From Candidatus Omnitrophota bacterium (lineage in GTDB: Bacteria; Omnitrophota; Gorgyraeia; Gygaellales; UBA12090): DNA of 52,315 bases. How positions within the stretch are numbered: the stretch's first letter is position 1; every line of letters starts with the position of its first letter. Of this stretch, positions 13,810 to 21,013 are shown one piece after another. The notes below the pieces were generated by a model. It was not told the origin of the DNA. It made no database searches and saw nothing but the letters and a program-made list of their open reading frames with translations. Both the position numbers and the translations under genes were made by a program. The stretch covers positions 138,682-190,996 of the forward strand of contig JAUSCZ010000035.1 in NCBI GenBank assembly GCA_030674475.1. Reading direction: 5' to 3'.

Positions 13810-14460
13810 TTATCCTCCGCGCGTAAAAACCTGTTTAAATTTATCGGCTAATTTTATCTTAATTTCGCTAACATTCAAATCATTAGAATGTATGAATCGC
13901 GCCATTGATGTCATTATTATATCCTGGCCGCAGGGCCTAATCAAGGAAAATAAATCTAAATTACAATTTATGTTTAAGCTTACGCCGTGATAGGCTACCC
14001 AATTCTTAACCGCGATTCCGATTGAGGCAATCTTCTTTTGCTCTACCCAGACTCCGGTTGAGCCTTCTAAGGCCGTTGCCTTGATCCGGTAATCATTAAG
14101 CAGGGATATAACCGCCTTTTCCATATTCCTTAAGAATAAACCGATATCCCTTCCCAGGTAGCGCAGGTTGAAAACCGGATAAACCACTAATTGCCCCGGC
14201 AGGTGCAAAGTTACATCTCCTCCGCGATTAGTAGCAACAACTTCAATTCCTAAAGACTTTAATTGCTCGCCAGGCTTAAGCACATTTTCTTTTTTCGCGC
14301 TTCTTCCTAAGGTAATCACCGGACTATGCTCACAGAATATCAGGACACCCTTTCTTTTTCCCGAGGCGATTTCATTTACTGAATCCTGTTGCCAAGAAAA
14401 ACCATCCTGATAAGCAATCAGGCCTAAATCCAACACCTCAAAGTCAAATCCCAAAGACAT
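13810..14460 (-). CDS. lipB: Octanoyl-[acyl-carrier protein]:protein N-octanoyltransferase LipB
   Basis: LipB transfers octanoate from acyl carrier protein to lipoyl domains, the first step of lipoate synthesis. Conserved blocks are present: NRGGDVTLHLPGQLVVYPVF (RGG-x-THxHGPGQ region), GVWVEQKKIASIGI with the catalytic Lys, VAYHGVSLNIN and FSLIRPCG with the catalytic Cys. The open frame extends upstream to ATG 14484, but those eight codons (MCPYFFKP) are encoded by a mobile palindrome. ATG 14460 (MSLGFDFEVLDLG) is where family similarity begins. It is followed after 4 bp by the lipoyl-domain gene, its obvious substrate. Confidence 0.85.
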   Translation of the reverse strand: MSLGFDFEVLDLGLIAYQDGFSWQQDSVNEIASGKRKGVLIFCEHSPVITLGRSAKKENVLKPGEQLKSLGIEVVATNRGGDVTLHLPGQLVVYPVFNLRYLGRDIGLFLRNMEKAVISLLNDYRIKATALEGSTGVWVEQKKIASIGIAVKNWVAYHGVSLNINCNLDLFSLIRPCGQDIIMTSMARFIHSNDLNVSEIKIKLADKFKQVFTRGG

Positions 14461-14466
14461 TGGTTT

Positions 14467-14540
14467 AAAAAAATAGGGACACATCCCATTTTTATGGGTC
14501 TATCATCGCTCAAGAAAAATGGGATGTGTCCCTATTTTTT
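14467..14540. repeat. Long inverted repeat spanning the lpd stop and lipB start
   Basis: Arms AATAGGGACACATCCCATT and AATGGGATGTGTCCCTATT are perfect complements, flanked by A/T runs, with a ~22-nt centre. One arm holds the lpd stop codon (TAG at 14534-14532), and the other encodes the dispensable extension upstream of lipB. It is a dispersed palindromic element that settled at the gene junction without breaking either gene. Confidence 0.85.
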
Positions 14541-15818
14541 AAGGGCTTCAGCTATCGCCTCGGAGATAGTAGGATGGGCAAAGATGGTGTCCCGGACCTG
14601 GGCTAATTTCATCCGATTATTCAAGGCTAAGGTTAGCACATGAATAAGCTCCGAGGCTTTTGGCCCGATAATTGAGGCGCCCAGCAGGAAATCGTCCTTA
14701 TCGGAGATAATCTTGACAAATCCCTCCACCTCATCCAGGACATAACTCATTCCTAAACTCCGAAAGTCAAACTTTTTAATTATTATTTCGCCAAAATTAG
14801 CGGCCGCGTCTTCTTCACTCAGGCCCACCACGGCAATCTCAGGATTGGTAAATATGGCTGAAGGCACTGCCCGGTAATTTGTTTTCTCTTTATCGGCGCC
14901 AAACATATTTTTTACCGCCAGCCGGCCTTCGTAGCTGGCTATATGGGCCAAAAGATAGCCACCGGTACAATCGCCGGCGGAATAAATATTAGGGATACTG
15001 GTCTGAAGATACTCATTAACCAAAATCCGATTGCGTTCTTTTTTGACCTCAACACTACCTAAGCAATCGCTATGAGGGGCCCGGCCTACGCAGAGTAAAA
15101 TTTTATCGTAAGCGCCAAAATCCAAAGTCGTGGCATCGGTATTCAGGGATATTTTAACCCCTTTCTTCTTTAAAATTATTTCTAATTTCTTAGCCACCTC
15201 TCTGTCTATCCCCGGCAGAAGTCCGGGAGTAAGTTCAACCACCTCAACCTGTGAGCCTAAAGAGCTGAATATCTCGGCAAACTCACAACCGATTACTCCG
15301 CCGCCGATAATCAAAAGCTTGCCTGGGACATTAGAAAGCTCTAAGGCCTCGGTACTGGAAATTATCTTTATCCCGTCAAATTTTATCTTGGGCAGTTCTA
15401 TCGGCCTTGAACCGGTAGCGATAAGTATATACTTGGCCTCTAAAACGCTTCCCTCAATCTTGACCTGATTAGGATTAATCAGCTCGGCAGGACTTTTAAA
15501 GAAATCAATTTTCCGGGATTTCAGACGAAATTCCAGGCCGCTTCTTAACTGGGAGTTTATTTCTTTTACCCTTTGATTAAGGCGGATTAAGTCTATATCT
15601 ATCTGGCTGCAATTTATTCCGAATTTTCCGGATTTTTTGAATTGGGAAAATAGCTTAGTGGTGTTAAGGATGGTTTTAGTGGGAATACAGCCGTAATTCA
15701 GACAGGTGCCGCCTAAAAGGTCTCTATCTATCAACGCGGCTTTAAAGCCTTTTTGCGAGGCGTATTCAGCCGCGCTGAAACCCGCCCAGCCGGCGCCGAT
15801 TACTATTAAATCATACAT
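14532..15818 (-). CDS. lpdA: Dihydrolipoamide dehydrogenase (E3)
   Basis: This FAD-dependent pyridine nucleotide-disulfide oxidoreductase of 428 residues starts with the FAD-binding GxGWAG fold. The active-site disulfide is GGTCLNYGCIPTK (Cys39, Cys44), the NAD domain is LLIIGGGVIGCEFAEIFSSLG, and the dimer-interface catalytic His is in HPTISEAI near the C-terminus. The CLNYGC spacing matches lipoamide dehydrogenases rather than mercuric or glutathione reductases. It is somewhat shorter than typical E3 (about 460 residues). The start overlaps the mdh stop by 8 bp. With lipB and the lipoyl domain downstream it forms a lipoate-using module, but no E1 or E2 gene is in the window. Confidence 0.9.
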   Translation of the reverse strand: MYDLIVIGAGWAGFSAAEYASQKGFKAALIDRDLLGGTCLNYGCIPTKTILNTTKLFSQFKKSGKFGINCSQIDIDLIRLNQRVKEINSQLRSGLEFRLKSRKIDFFKSPAELINPNQVKIEGSVLEAKYILIATGSRPIELPKIKFDGIKIISSTEALELSNVPGKLLIIGGGVIGCEFAEIFSSLGSQVEVVELTPGLLPGIDREVAKKLEIILKKKGVKISLNTDATTLDFGAYDKILLCVGRAPHSDCLGSVEVKKERNRILVNEYLQTSIPNIYSAGDCTGGYLLAHIASYEGRLAVKNMFGADKEKTNYRAVPSAIFTNPEIAVVGLSEEDAAANFGEIIIKKFDFRSLGMSYVLDEVEGFVKIISDKDDFLLGASIIGPKASELIHVLTLALNNRMKLAQVRDTIFAHPTISEAIAEALKK

Positions 15819-16734
15819 TGAGACTGGCCAGTTGACCGCGAATAGATTCCGCTGAATCTAATAATTGTTTTTTCTCGTGCTCACTCAACTCTATTTCAAT
15901 TACCTCTTCTATGCCTTGTTTTCCTACTCTGGCCGGGACTCCCAGATACAAATCTTTTATAGTATACTGTCCATCTAAATAAGCGCATACTCCAAGGACG
16001 CGCTTTTGATCCTTAGTTATTGCCTCGATGATATCGCAGGCGGCGGCGGCCGGGCCGTAATAAGCGCTGCCTGAACCCAGATGGGCTACAATAGAAGCTC
16101 CTCTTTCCACTGTTTCCCGGGCCAATTTGGCAATTATCCCCTCACCGACAAGCCGCCCTATCCGCACCCCCGAAACCTGGGTTTGATTAGGCGCGGGCAC
16201 CATAGCCTGTCCGTGGCTTCCGATCACCACCGCCTCAATACTGGTAACCGGCACTTTCAACTCCTCGTGAATAAGGTTAGCGAATCTGGCCGAATCCAGG
16301 CTTACCCCCATTCCAAATACCTGGTTTTTAGGAAATCCGGTTATCCTGGCAGTCAGGCAAGTCATTAAGTCTACCGGATTAGTTATCACCAAAACTATTT
16401 TTCCAGAAGCGTATTCCTTGATTTTCAAAGAAATATCCTTAATAATCTCGGAATTCTTTTTTAAAAGGTCATCCCGGCTCATTCCCGGTTTGCGGGCCAG
16501 GCCGGCAGTAAGAACAATTATATCCCTGTCCTTTAAAAGAGAAAAGTCTTCGCTTCCTTTAATAACGCAGTCCTGCTTTAACACGCTGGCGCAATCTTCT
16601 AAATCCAGGGCCTTTCCCTTGGCCAGCCCCTTTACCACATCCAAAAGTAACACATCAACCGGGCCTTCTTTAATCAAAAACGCCGCTATCTGGCCGCCGA
16701 CATTCCCGGCTCCGATTATCGCAATCTTTTGCAT
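15811..16734 (-). CDS. mdh: Malate dehydrogenase (LDH-like, NAD-dependent)
   Basis: The 307-residue enzyme has the NAD-binding start IAIIGAGNVGGQIA and Asp32 at the end of beta-2 (LLLDVV), favouring NAD. Substrate residues Arg81 and Arg87 (LARKPGMSRDDLL) indicate malate rather than lactate; ITNPVD and the catalytic His in IGSHG follow. It interconverts malate and oxaloacetate. It overlaps the isocitrate-type dehydrogenase gene by 19 bp upstream and lpd by 8 bp downstream, so the three are one translational unit. Together they cover three dehydrogenase steps or partners of the TCA cycle. Confidence 0.9.
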   Translation of the reverse strand: MQKIAIIGAGNVGGQIAAFLIKEGPVDVLLLDVVKGLAKGKALDLEDCASVLKQDCVIKGSEDFSLLKDRDIIVLTAGLARKPGMSRDDLLKKNSEIIKDISLKIKEYASGKIVLVITNPVDLMTCLTARITGFPKNQVFGMGVSLDSARFANLIHEELKVPVTSIEAVVIGSHGQAMVPAPNQTQVSGVRIGRLVGEGIIAKLARETVERGASIVAHLGSGSAYYGPAAAACDIIEAITKDQKRVLGVCAYLDGQYTIKDLYLGVPARVGKQGIEEVIEIELSEHEKKQLLDSAESIRGQLASLNV

Positions 16735-17798
16735 ATCGCCTCAGCCATTTCCCGGGTGCCCACTGCCGTGGGGTCATCCCGGCGCTCTTTTAAGTCATAA
16801 GTTACAAATTTGCCCTGGGCGATCACCTGGCGCGTGGCTTCCTCCAGCCGGGCGGCCGCTTTTTCTTCCCCCAGGTATCTAAGCATCAAGACCCCGGAGA
16901 GGATCATTGCCGTGGGGTTAACCTTATTCAGTCCGGCATATTTTGGGGCCGAGCCGTGCACGGCCTCAAAACAGGCGATACCTTTTCCGATATTAGCTCC
17001 CGGGGCAATACCCAAGCCTCCGATTAGACCGGCGCAAAGGTCAGAAATTATGTCCCCGTAAAGATTAGGTAAAACCAGGAGATCAAAATCCTCAGGATTT
17101 TTGACTAACTGCATAGAGAGATTATCCACCAGGCAATCATTAAATTCAATTTTACCGGCGTATTCTTTAGCTATTTTTCTGGCGATAGCTAAGAATAATC
17201 CATCGCTAAACTTCATAATATTGGCCTTATGTACCGCGGTTACTTTCTTGCGCTTATTTTTTAAGGCGTAATCAAAGGCGAATTTTACCACGCGCTTAGT
17301 GGCGGTTATTGAAATAGGTTTAATGGATATCGCGGAACATTTCAGTATTTTCTTAGGTTGAAGCTTATGCAGGACATCTATAAGCTTTAGAGTCTCTTTC
17401 TTTCCCTGCTCAAACTCAATTCCGGCGTAAAGGTCTTCCGTATTCTCCCGGACTATCACCAAATCAATATTGGAATACCGGGATTTGACGCCCGGGATAG
17501 ACTTGGCCGGACGAAGACAGGCAAAAAGATTTAGCTCCTGGCGCAGGGCCACATTAACCGAGCGAAAGCCTGTCCCAATAGGGGTAATAATCGGCCCTTT
17601 TAGGGCAATTTTGTTTTTACGGACGGATTTTAAAACATAATCCGGTAAAGGGGTGCCGAATTCTTTAATCGCCAGGCTTCCGGCGATAACCTCTTCCCAT
17701 TCAAACTTTATCCCGGTTGCCTCCAGACATTGCCTGGCCGCTCTCGCCACCTCCGGGCCTATTCCATCTCCGGGAATCAGGGTTATTTTATATGGCAT
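16716..17798 (-). CDS. icd: Isocitrate/isopropylmalate-family beta-decarboxylating dehydrogenase, probably NAD-isocitrate dehydrogenase
   Basis: The 360-residue protein has ITLIPGDGIGPEV at the start, substrate Arg residues (NLFACLRPAKS, VIVRENTEDLYAGIE), the Lys/Asp catalytic regions (VHKANIMK, DLLVLPNLYGDI) and NAD loop AVHGSAPKYAG. The phosphorylation-loop sequence FRSVNVALRQE carries the Ser-x-Asn pattern of isocitrate dehydrogenases instead of the Glu/Leu pattern of isopropylmalate dehydrogenases, so isocitrate is the best guess; homoisocitrate remains possible. It lies directly after leuD-like and before mdh, consistent with aconitase-like, IDH and MDH steps in one operon. Confidence 0.8.
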   Translation of the reverse strand: MPYKITLIPGDGIGPEVARAARQCLEATGIKFEWEEVIAGSLAIKEFGTPLPDYVLKSVRKNKIALKGPIITPIGTGFRSVNVALRQELNLFACLRPAKSIPGVKSRYSNIDLVIVRENTEDLYAGIEFEQGKKETLKLIDVLHKLQPKKILKCSAISIKPISITATKRVVKFAFDYALKNKRKKVTAVHKANIMKFSDGLFLAIARKIAKEYAGKIEFNDCLVDNLSMQLVKNPEDFDLLVLPNLYGDIISDLCAGLIGGLGIAPGANIGKGIACFEAVHGSAPKYAGLNKVNPTAMILSGVLMLRYLGEEKAAARLEEATRQVIAQGKFVTYDLKERRDDPTAVGTREMAEAICKRLR

Positions 17799-17842
17799 AT
17801 CATTTATGAATATCGAATAACGAACAAGGAATAATGAATCTC

Positions 17843-17876
17843 GTAGTAGGGGCGGGTTCGAACCCGCCCCTACTAC
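17843..17876. repeat. Perfect 34-bp palindrome
   Basis: GTAGTAGGGGCGGGTTC is followed immediately by its exact reverse complement, with TTCGAA at the centre. The 93-bp spacer between the LeuD-like and dehydrogenase genes otherwise holds AT-rich sequence (CGAATAACGAACAAGGAATAA). The element belongs to the 'GTAGGGGCGGGTT' class of small dispersed palindromes. No U-run follows, so it is not an ordinary terminator. Confidence 0.85.
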
Positions 17877-17891
17877 ACGCTGACCACTACT

Positions 17892-18395
17892 TTATAACTC
17901 TAACTTTCCCTGATGTTTCTTAAGGTGGCGGACAATTCCTCCGTCGGCGAGCAATTTCTGCATCACCGGGGATAGCGGCTGTAGTGTAAGTGTAAGTTTT
18001 TGGCTCATATCTTCGAGAAGAGAATTATCTAAATCAATAAGAAGCGCGTCTTTTTCTTTTATCTTGGAGGTATCCGCCTGGATAAGGGGAAGCCCGATGT
18101 TAAAACCGTTACGATAAAAAATCCGGGCAAAGGACTTAGCCACCACGCACACGATTCCCGATTCCTTGATAACCAAAGGAGCCTGCTCACGGGATGAACC
18201 CATCCCGAAATTCTCACCGGCCACGATTACGGAAAGGCCGGGTTTTAATTTCTGGGGGAACTCGGGGTCAATATCCTCCATAATATGCTTGGCCAATTCC
18301 TTCACATCGGTAATGGAAAACTTATACCTGCCCGAGATTATAAAATCGGTGTTGATATTATCACCCAATAAAACCGCCTCGCCCTGTATCTTCAT
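17892..18395 (-). CDS. leuD: LeuD-type small subunit of a hydro-lyase (isopropylmalate isomerase/homoaconitase/aconitase-like)
   Basis: The 167-residue swivelling-domain protein shows GDNINTDFIISGRYKF at residues 12-27 and AGENFGMGSSREQAP, the family signature with the Ser-Arg substrate loop. The specificity loop after the first motif is YKFS, neither the YLRT of isopropylmalate isomerases nor the YLVY of homoaconitases I recall, so the substrate is open. It pairs with the LeuC-type large subunit encoded one gene upstream; pilT stands between them. The next gene downstream is an isocitrate-type dehydrogenase, which suggests an aconitase-like duty. The 135-bp gap upstream holds a CCGCTGA/TCAGCGG hairpin (18436-18483). 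Confidence 0.8.
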   Translation of the reverse strand: MKIQGEAVLLGDNINTDFIISGRYKFSITDVKELAKHIMEDIDPEFPQKLKPGLSVIVAGENFGMGSSREQAPLVIKESGIVCVVAKSFARIFYRNGFNIGLPLIQADTSKIKEKDALLIDLDNSLLEDMSQKLTLTLQPLSPVMQKLLADGGIVRHLKKHQGKLEL

Positions 18396-18530
18396 ATTCT
18401 CTCGCTATCTTTAGAAATTCTTTGCGTCTTTGCAACCGCTGAAACGCTGAATTAATAGGATAAATTACTCTGCGCCTCAGCGGAAACATTTATTTTCAAA
18501 AAACATTCTGCGTTCTCTGCGATTCCGCGG

Positions 18531-19577
18531 TTACAAATTCCTGAATTCATCCGGATGTTTGGCCTTCTCTAAAGCCACCTCTAAGCTAATCTGGTTATTC
18601 TGAAACAACTCCTTAAGCGACTTATCCATAGTCTTCATCCCAAACTGCGCTCCGGTCTGCATCAAGGTGGGGATTTGCTCAATCTCCTGTTCACGGATTA
18701 AATTGCGGATACCCGGAGTTGCCACCATAATCTCAGTTGCCATCACCCTGCCTTTACCGCTGATATGGGGAAGCAGAAGTTGAGAAAGTACCGCCTGAAG
18801 GCAATCGGCAAGCTGTAATTTTATCTGGGTTTGCTGATTAGCGGGAAAAACATCAATAATCCTCTGGATGGTCTGCGGGGCATTCGGAGTATGCAAAGTA
18901 GCTAAAACCAAATGCCCGGTCTCTGCCGCGGTAAGGGCGGTAGAAATAGTTTCCAAATCCCGCATCTCACCCACGATGATGACATTAGGGTCCTCACGCA
19001 GGGAATGGCGCAGGGCGCTGGCAAAAGACTTGGTATCCGAAAAAATCTCGCGTTGTTTAATAATGCTTTTTTTATTACTGTGGAGAAATTCTATCGGGTC
19101 TTCAATAGATATAATCAAAGCCTCTTTCTCCCGATTGATTAAATCCACCATCGCGGCTAAAGTAGTTGTCTTACCTACACCGGTTGGGCCGGTAACCAAA
19201 ACCAATCCATTAGGCTTACGCGCCAGGGTCTCATAGATTGGCGGAAGCCTCAAACTTTCGAAAGTAGGGATGACCAGAGGGATTCTCCTTAAGGCCGCTT
19301 CCACTGAACCCCTTTGCATATGCACATTCACCCGAAAACGGTCCAAATCAGGCAGGGCCAGAGAAAAATCCAGCTCCAGCTCCCGCTCAAACTCCGTCTT
19401 CTGCATATCAGTAAGCACGCTGTAAATAAGCCGCTTAAGATCATCCTTGGACAACGGTTCTCCGCTGGTTCTCCGCAAAGCTCCGTCAATGCGTAATAGA
19501 GGCGGCTCATTCTCGGTAAAATGCAGATCAGAAGCCTTTTTTTCTATAACTAACTTTAAAAGTTCCCGGATTTCCAT
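18531..19577 (-). CDS. pilT: Type IV pilus retraction ATPase PilT
   Basis: The 348-residue secretion ATPase powers pilus retraction and twitching at the cytoplasmic base of the machine. Landmarks are the N-terminal KKASDLHFTENEPPLLRIDG, Walker A GPTGVGKT (130-137), the Asp box ISIEDPIEFLH, Walker B NVIIVGEMRDLETI, the His box TGHLVLATLHT, and the C-terminal GIRNLIRE motif typical of PilT/PilU. A good AGGAG lies ~7 nt before the ATG, and a hairpin array separates it from the upstream leuC-like gene. It is placed unusually, between the two subunit genes of a hydro-lyase; the minor pilins it would act with are 17 kb downstream. Confidence 0.95.
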   Translation of the reverse strand: MEIRELLKLVIEKKASDLHFTENEPPLLRIDGALRRTSGEPLSKDDLKRLIYSVLTDMQKTEFERELELDFSLALPDLDRFRVNVHMQRGSVEAALRRIPLVIPTFESLRLPPIYETLARKPNGLVLVTGPTGVGKTTTLAAMVDLINREKEALIISIEDPIEFLHSNKKSIIKQREIFSDTKSFASALRHSLREDPNVIIVGEMRDLETISTALTAAETGHLVLATLHTPNAPQTIQRIIDVFPANQQTQIKLQLADCLQAVLSQLLLPHISGKGRVMATEIMVATPGIRNLIREQEIEQIPTLMQTGAQFGMKTMDKSLKELFQNNQISLEVALEKAKHPDEFRNL

Positions 19578-19607
19578 AGCTCTTCTCCTATGTCAAAAAT
19601 AGTGTTT

Positions 19608-19670
19608 CGTTTACCGTGTGCCGTGTACCGTTCACCGTATCGGTAAACGGTTAGCGGTTAACGGTAAACG
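19608..19670. repeat. Inverted heptad array ACCG x4 / CGGT x4 upstream of pilT
   Basis: ACCG (once GCCG) begins at 19613, 19620, 19627 and 19634; CGGT begins at 19641, 19648, 19655 and 19662. The whole array is thus on one exact 7-nt grid, four words each side with a 3-nt loop. Extended ends CGTTTACCGT and ACGGTAAACG also pair. Same architecture, different word, as the arrays in the ribosomal spacers. Confidence 0.85.
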
Positions 19671-19695
19671 CAGCATTCATCAGTGCTCATCTGTG

Positions 19696-20952
19696 TTATT
19701 TGAGATATTTCCTGGGATCAGCAATTTTGCCTTCGATAGCCGAAGCCGCTACTGTGGCCGGTGACCCAAGGTAAATAAAGGCTTTAGGATTACCCATCCG
19801 GCCTAGAAAATTACGGTTGGCCGTGGAAATAACCACCTCTCCATCCGCGGGCACGCCTTGATGCGTTCCCACGCAGGGCCCGCATCCCGGATTAAGCACC
19901 ACTGCCCCGGCATCAATAAAAACCTCCAGGTATCCCCGCTTTAAAGCCTCTATATATATTTCCCGGGAAGCCGGGGCAACTACCAGCTTAATTCCTTTCC
20001 CTACCTTTCTTCCTTTTAATATTTTTGCCGCTATCTCTAAATCTTCCAGCCGGCCATTGGTACAGGTTCCGATAAAGGCCTCATTAATAGCCGTGCCTTT
20101 AACCTCTTCAACTCTGGCGTAATTATCCACACTATGCGGCCTAGCCACGCCGGGAACCATCTTAGAGGCGTCGTATTCCTTCACCAGGCAATAGTGAGCG
20201 TTTTTGTCCGCGGAGTATATCTTATATTTCTTATTGGTCCTTTTACTTAACCACTTCTTCACCTTATCGTCAACCGGGGTAAAGCCGCACTTTGCCCCTA
20301 ATTCCACCACCATATTACAGATAGTAAATCTGCCTTCTAAGCTTAAAGAATCTATTGTCTGGCCGTAAAATTCTAAGGCCATATAGGTGGCTCCGTTAGC
20401 AGTCAAGTCTCCGGCAATATGCAAAATTAAATCTTTGGCTAATACCCCTCGAGGAAGCCTGCCGTTAACTATTATCTTGGCGGTCCGGGGCACTTTAAAC
20501 CAGTTTTTCCCGGTAGCTAAGGCTATTGCCAAATCAGTTGAGCCTACCCCGGTAGCTAAGGCTCCTAAAGCCCCGTAAGTGCAGGTGTGCGAATCCGCGC
20601 CCAAAACCAGATACCCGGGAAGGATATGGCCTTGCTCAGGAATTACCTGATGACATATTCCACAGTTTATATCGTATAAATGAACACCCTGCTCTCGGGC
20701 GAAATCGCGCATCTTCTTCTGCACAGTCGAAGCGCCCTGATTAGGGGCCGGTGAATTATGGTCAATCACCATGCAAAATTTCTTTTTATCAAAAACCTTG
20801 TCTACCCCAAGCTCCTTAATCCGGTCAATAATAATAGAGCTGGTACCGTCCTGGCCAAAACAAAAATCTACTTTACAAACAGCAAAATCATCGCTTTTAA
20901 GATCGTATCCGGCGCGCGCGCTTAAGATTTTTTCGGCAATTGTTTTATCCAT
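19696..20952 (-). CDS. leuC: LeuC-type large subunit of a hydro-lyase (isopropylmalate isomerase/homoaconitase/aconitase-like)
   Basis: The 418-residue [4Fe-4S] hydro-lyase large subunit has MVIDHNSPAPNQGAS, GYLVLGADSHTCTYGALGALATGVG, then the cluster ligands C297 in IGTCTNGRLEDL and C357/C360 in PGCGPCVGTHQG. Length fits the compact two-subunit class (about 420), not full-length aconitase. The class includes 3-isopropylmalate isomerase, homoaconitase and citrate/methylmalate-type enzymes. No leuA or leuB-like partner is nearby, whereas icd and mdh are. A TCA-cycle aconitase role is therefore plausible but unproven. It works with the small subunit at 17892-18395. Confidence 0.82.
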   Translation of the reverse strand: MDKTIAEKILSARAGYDLKSDDFAVCKVDFCFGQDGTSSIIIDRIKELGVDKVFDKKKFCMVIDHNSPAPNQGASTVQKKMRDFAREQGVHLYDINCGICHQVIPEQGHILPGYLVLGADSHTCTYGALGALATGVGSTDLAIALATGKNWFKVPRTAKIIVNGRLPRGVLAKDLILHIAGDLTANGATYMALEFYGQTIDSLSLEGRFTICNMVVELGAKCGFTPVDDKVKKWLSKRTNKKYKIYSADKNAHYCLVKEYDASKMVPGVARPHSVDNYARVEEVKGTAINEAFIGTCTNGRLEDLEIAAKILKGRKVGKGIKLVVAPASREIYIEALKRGYLEVFIDAGAVVLNPGCGPCVGTHQGVPADGEVVISTANRNFLGRMGNPKAFIYLGSPATVAASAIEGKIADPRKYLK

Positions 20953-20987
20953 TTCAACGAGTTCCCTTTTTCATCAAGCGAGTTGAA

Positions 20988-21009
20988 CCCGCCAACGCTT
21001 TGTGGCGGG
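20988..21009. repeat. CCCGCC/GGCGGG hairpin after the aminotransferase gene
   Basis: CCCGCCAACGCTTTGTGGCGGG can form a six-pair GC stem with a 10-nt loop, 4 bp after the aminotransferase stop. No run of T follows on the minus strand, so it is more likely a small palindromic repeat than a terminator. Confidence 0.5.
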
Positions 21010-21013
21010 TAAA

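Noticed and set aside
16418-16882. Open frame of ~150 codons on the plus strand opposite mdh and icd
   Set aside because: It lies antisense to two well-conserved genes, lacks family motifs and has no ribosome site; it is a shadow of their codon use. The same applies to other plus-strand frames.
17843-17876. Perfect palindrome as a rho-independent terminator
   Set aside because: No U-run follows on the minus strand, and the neighbouring genes appear to form one unit.
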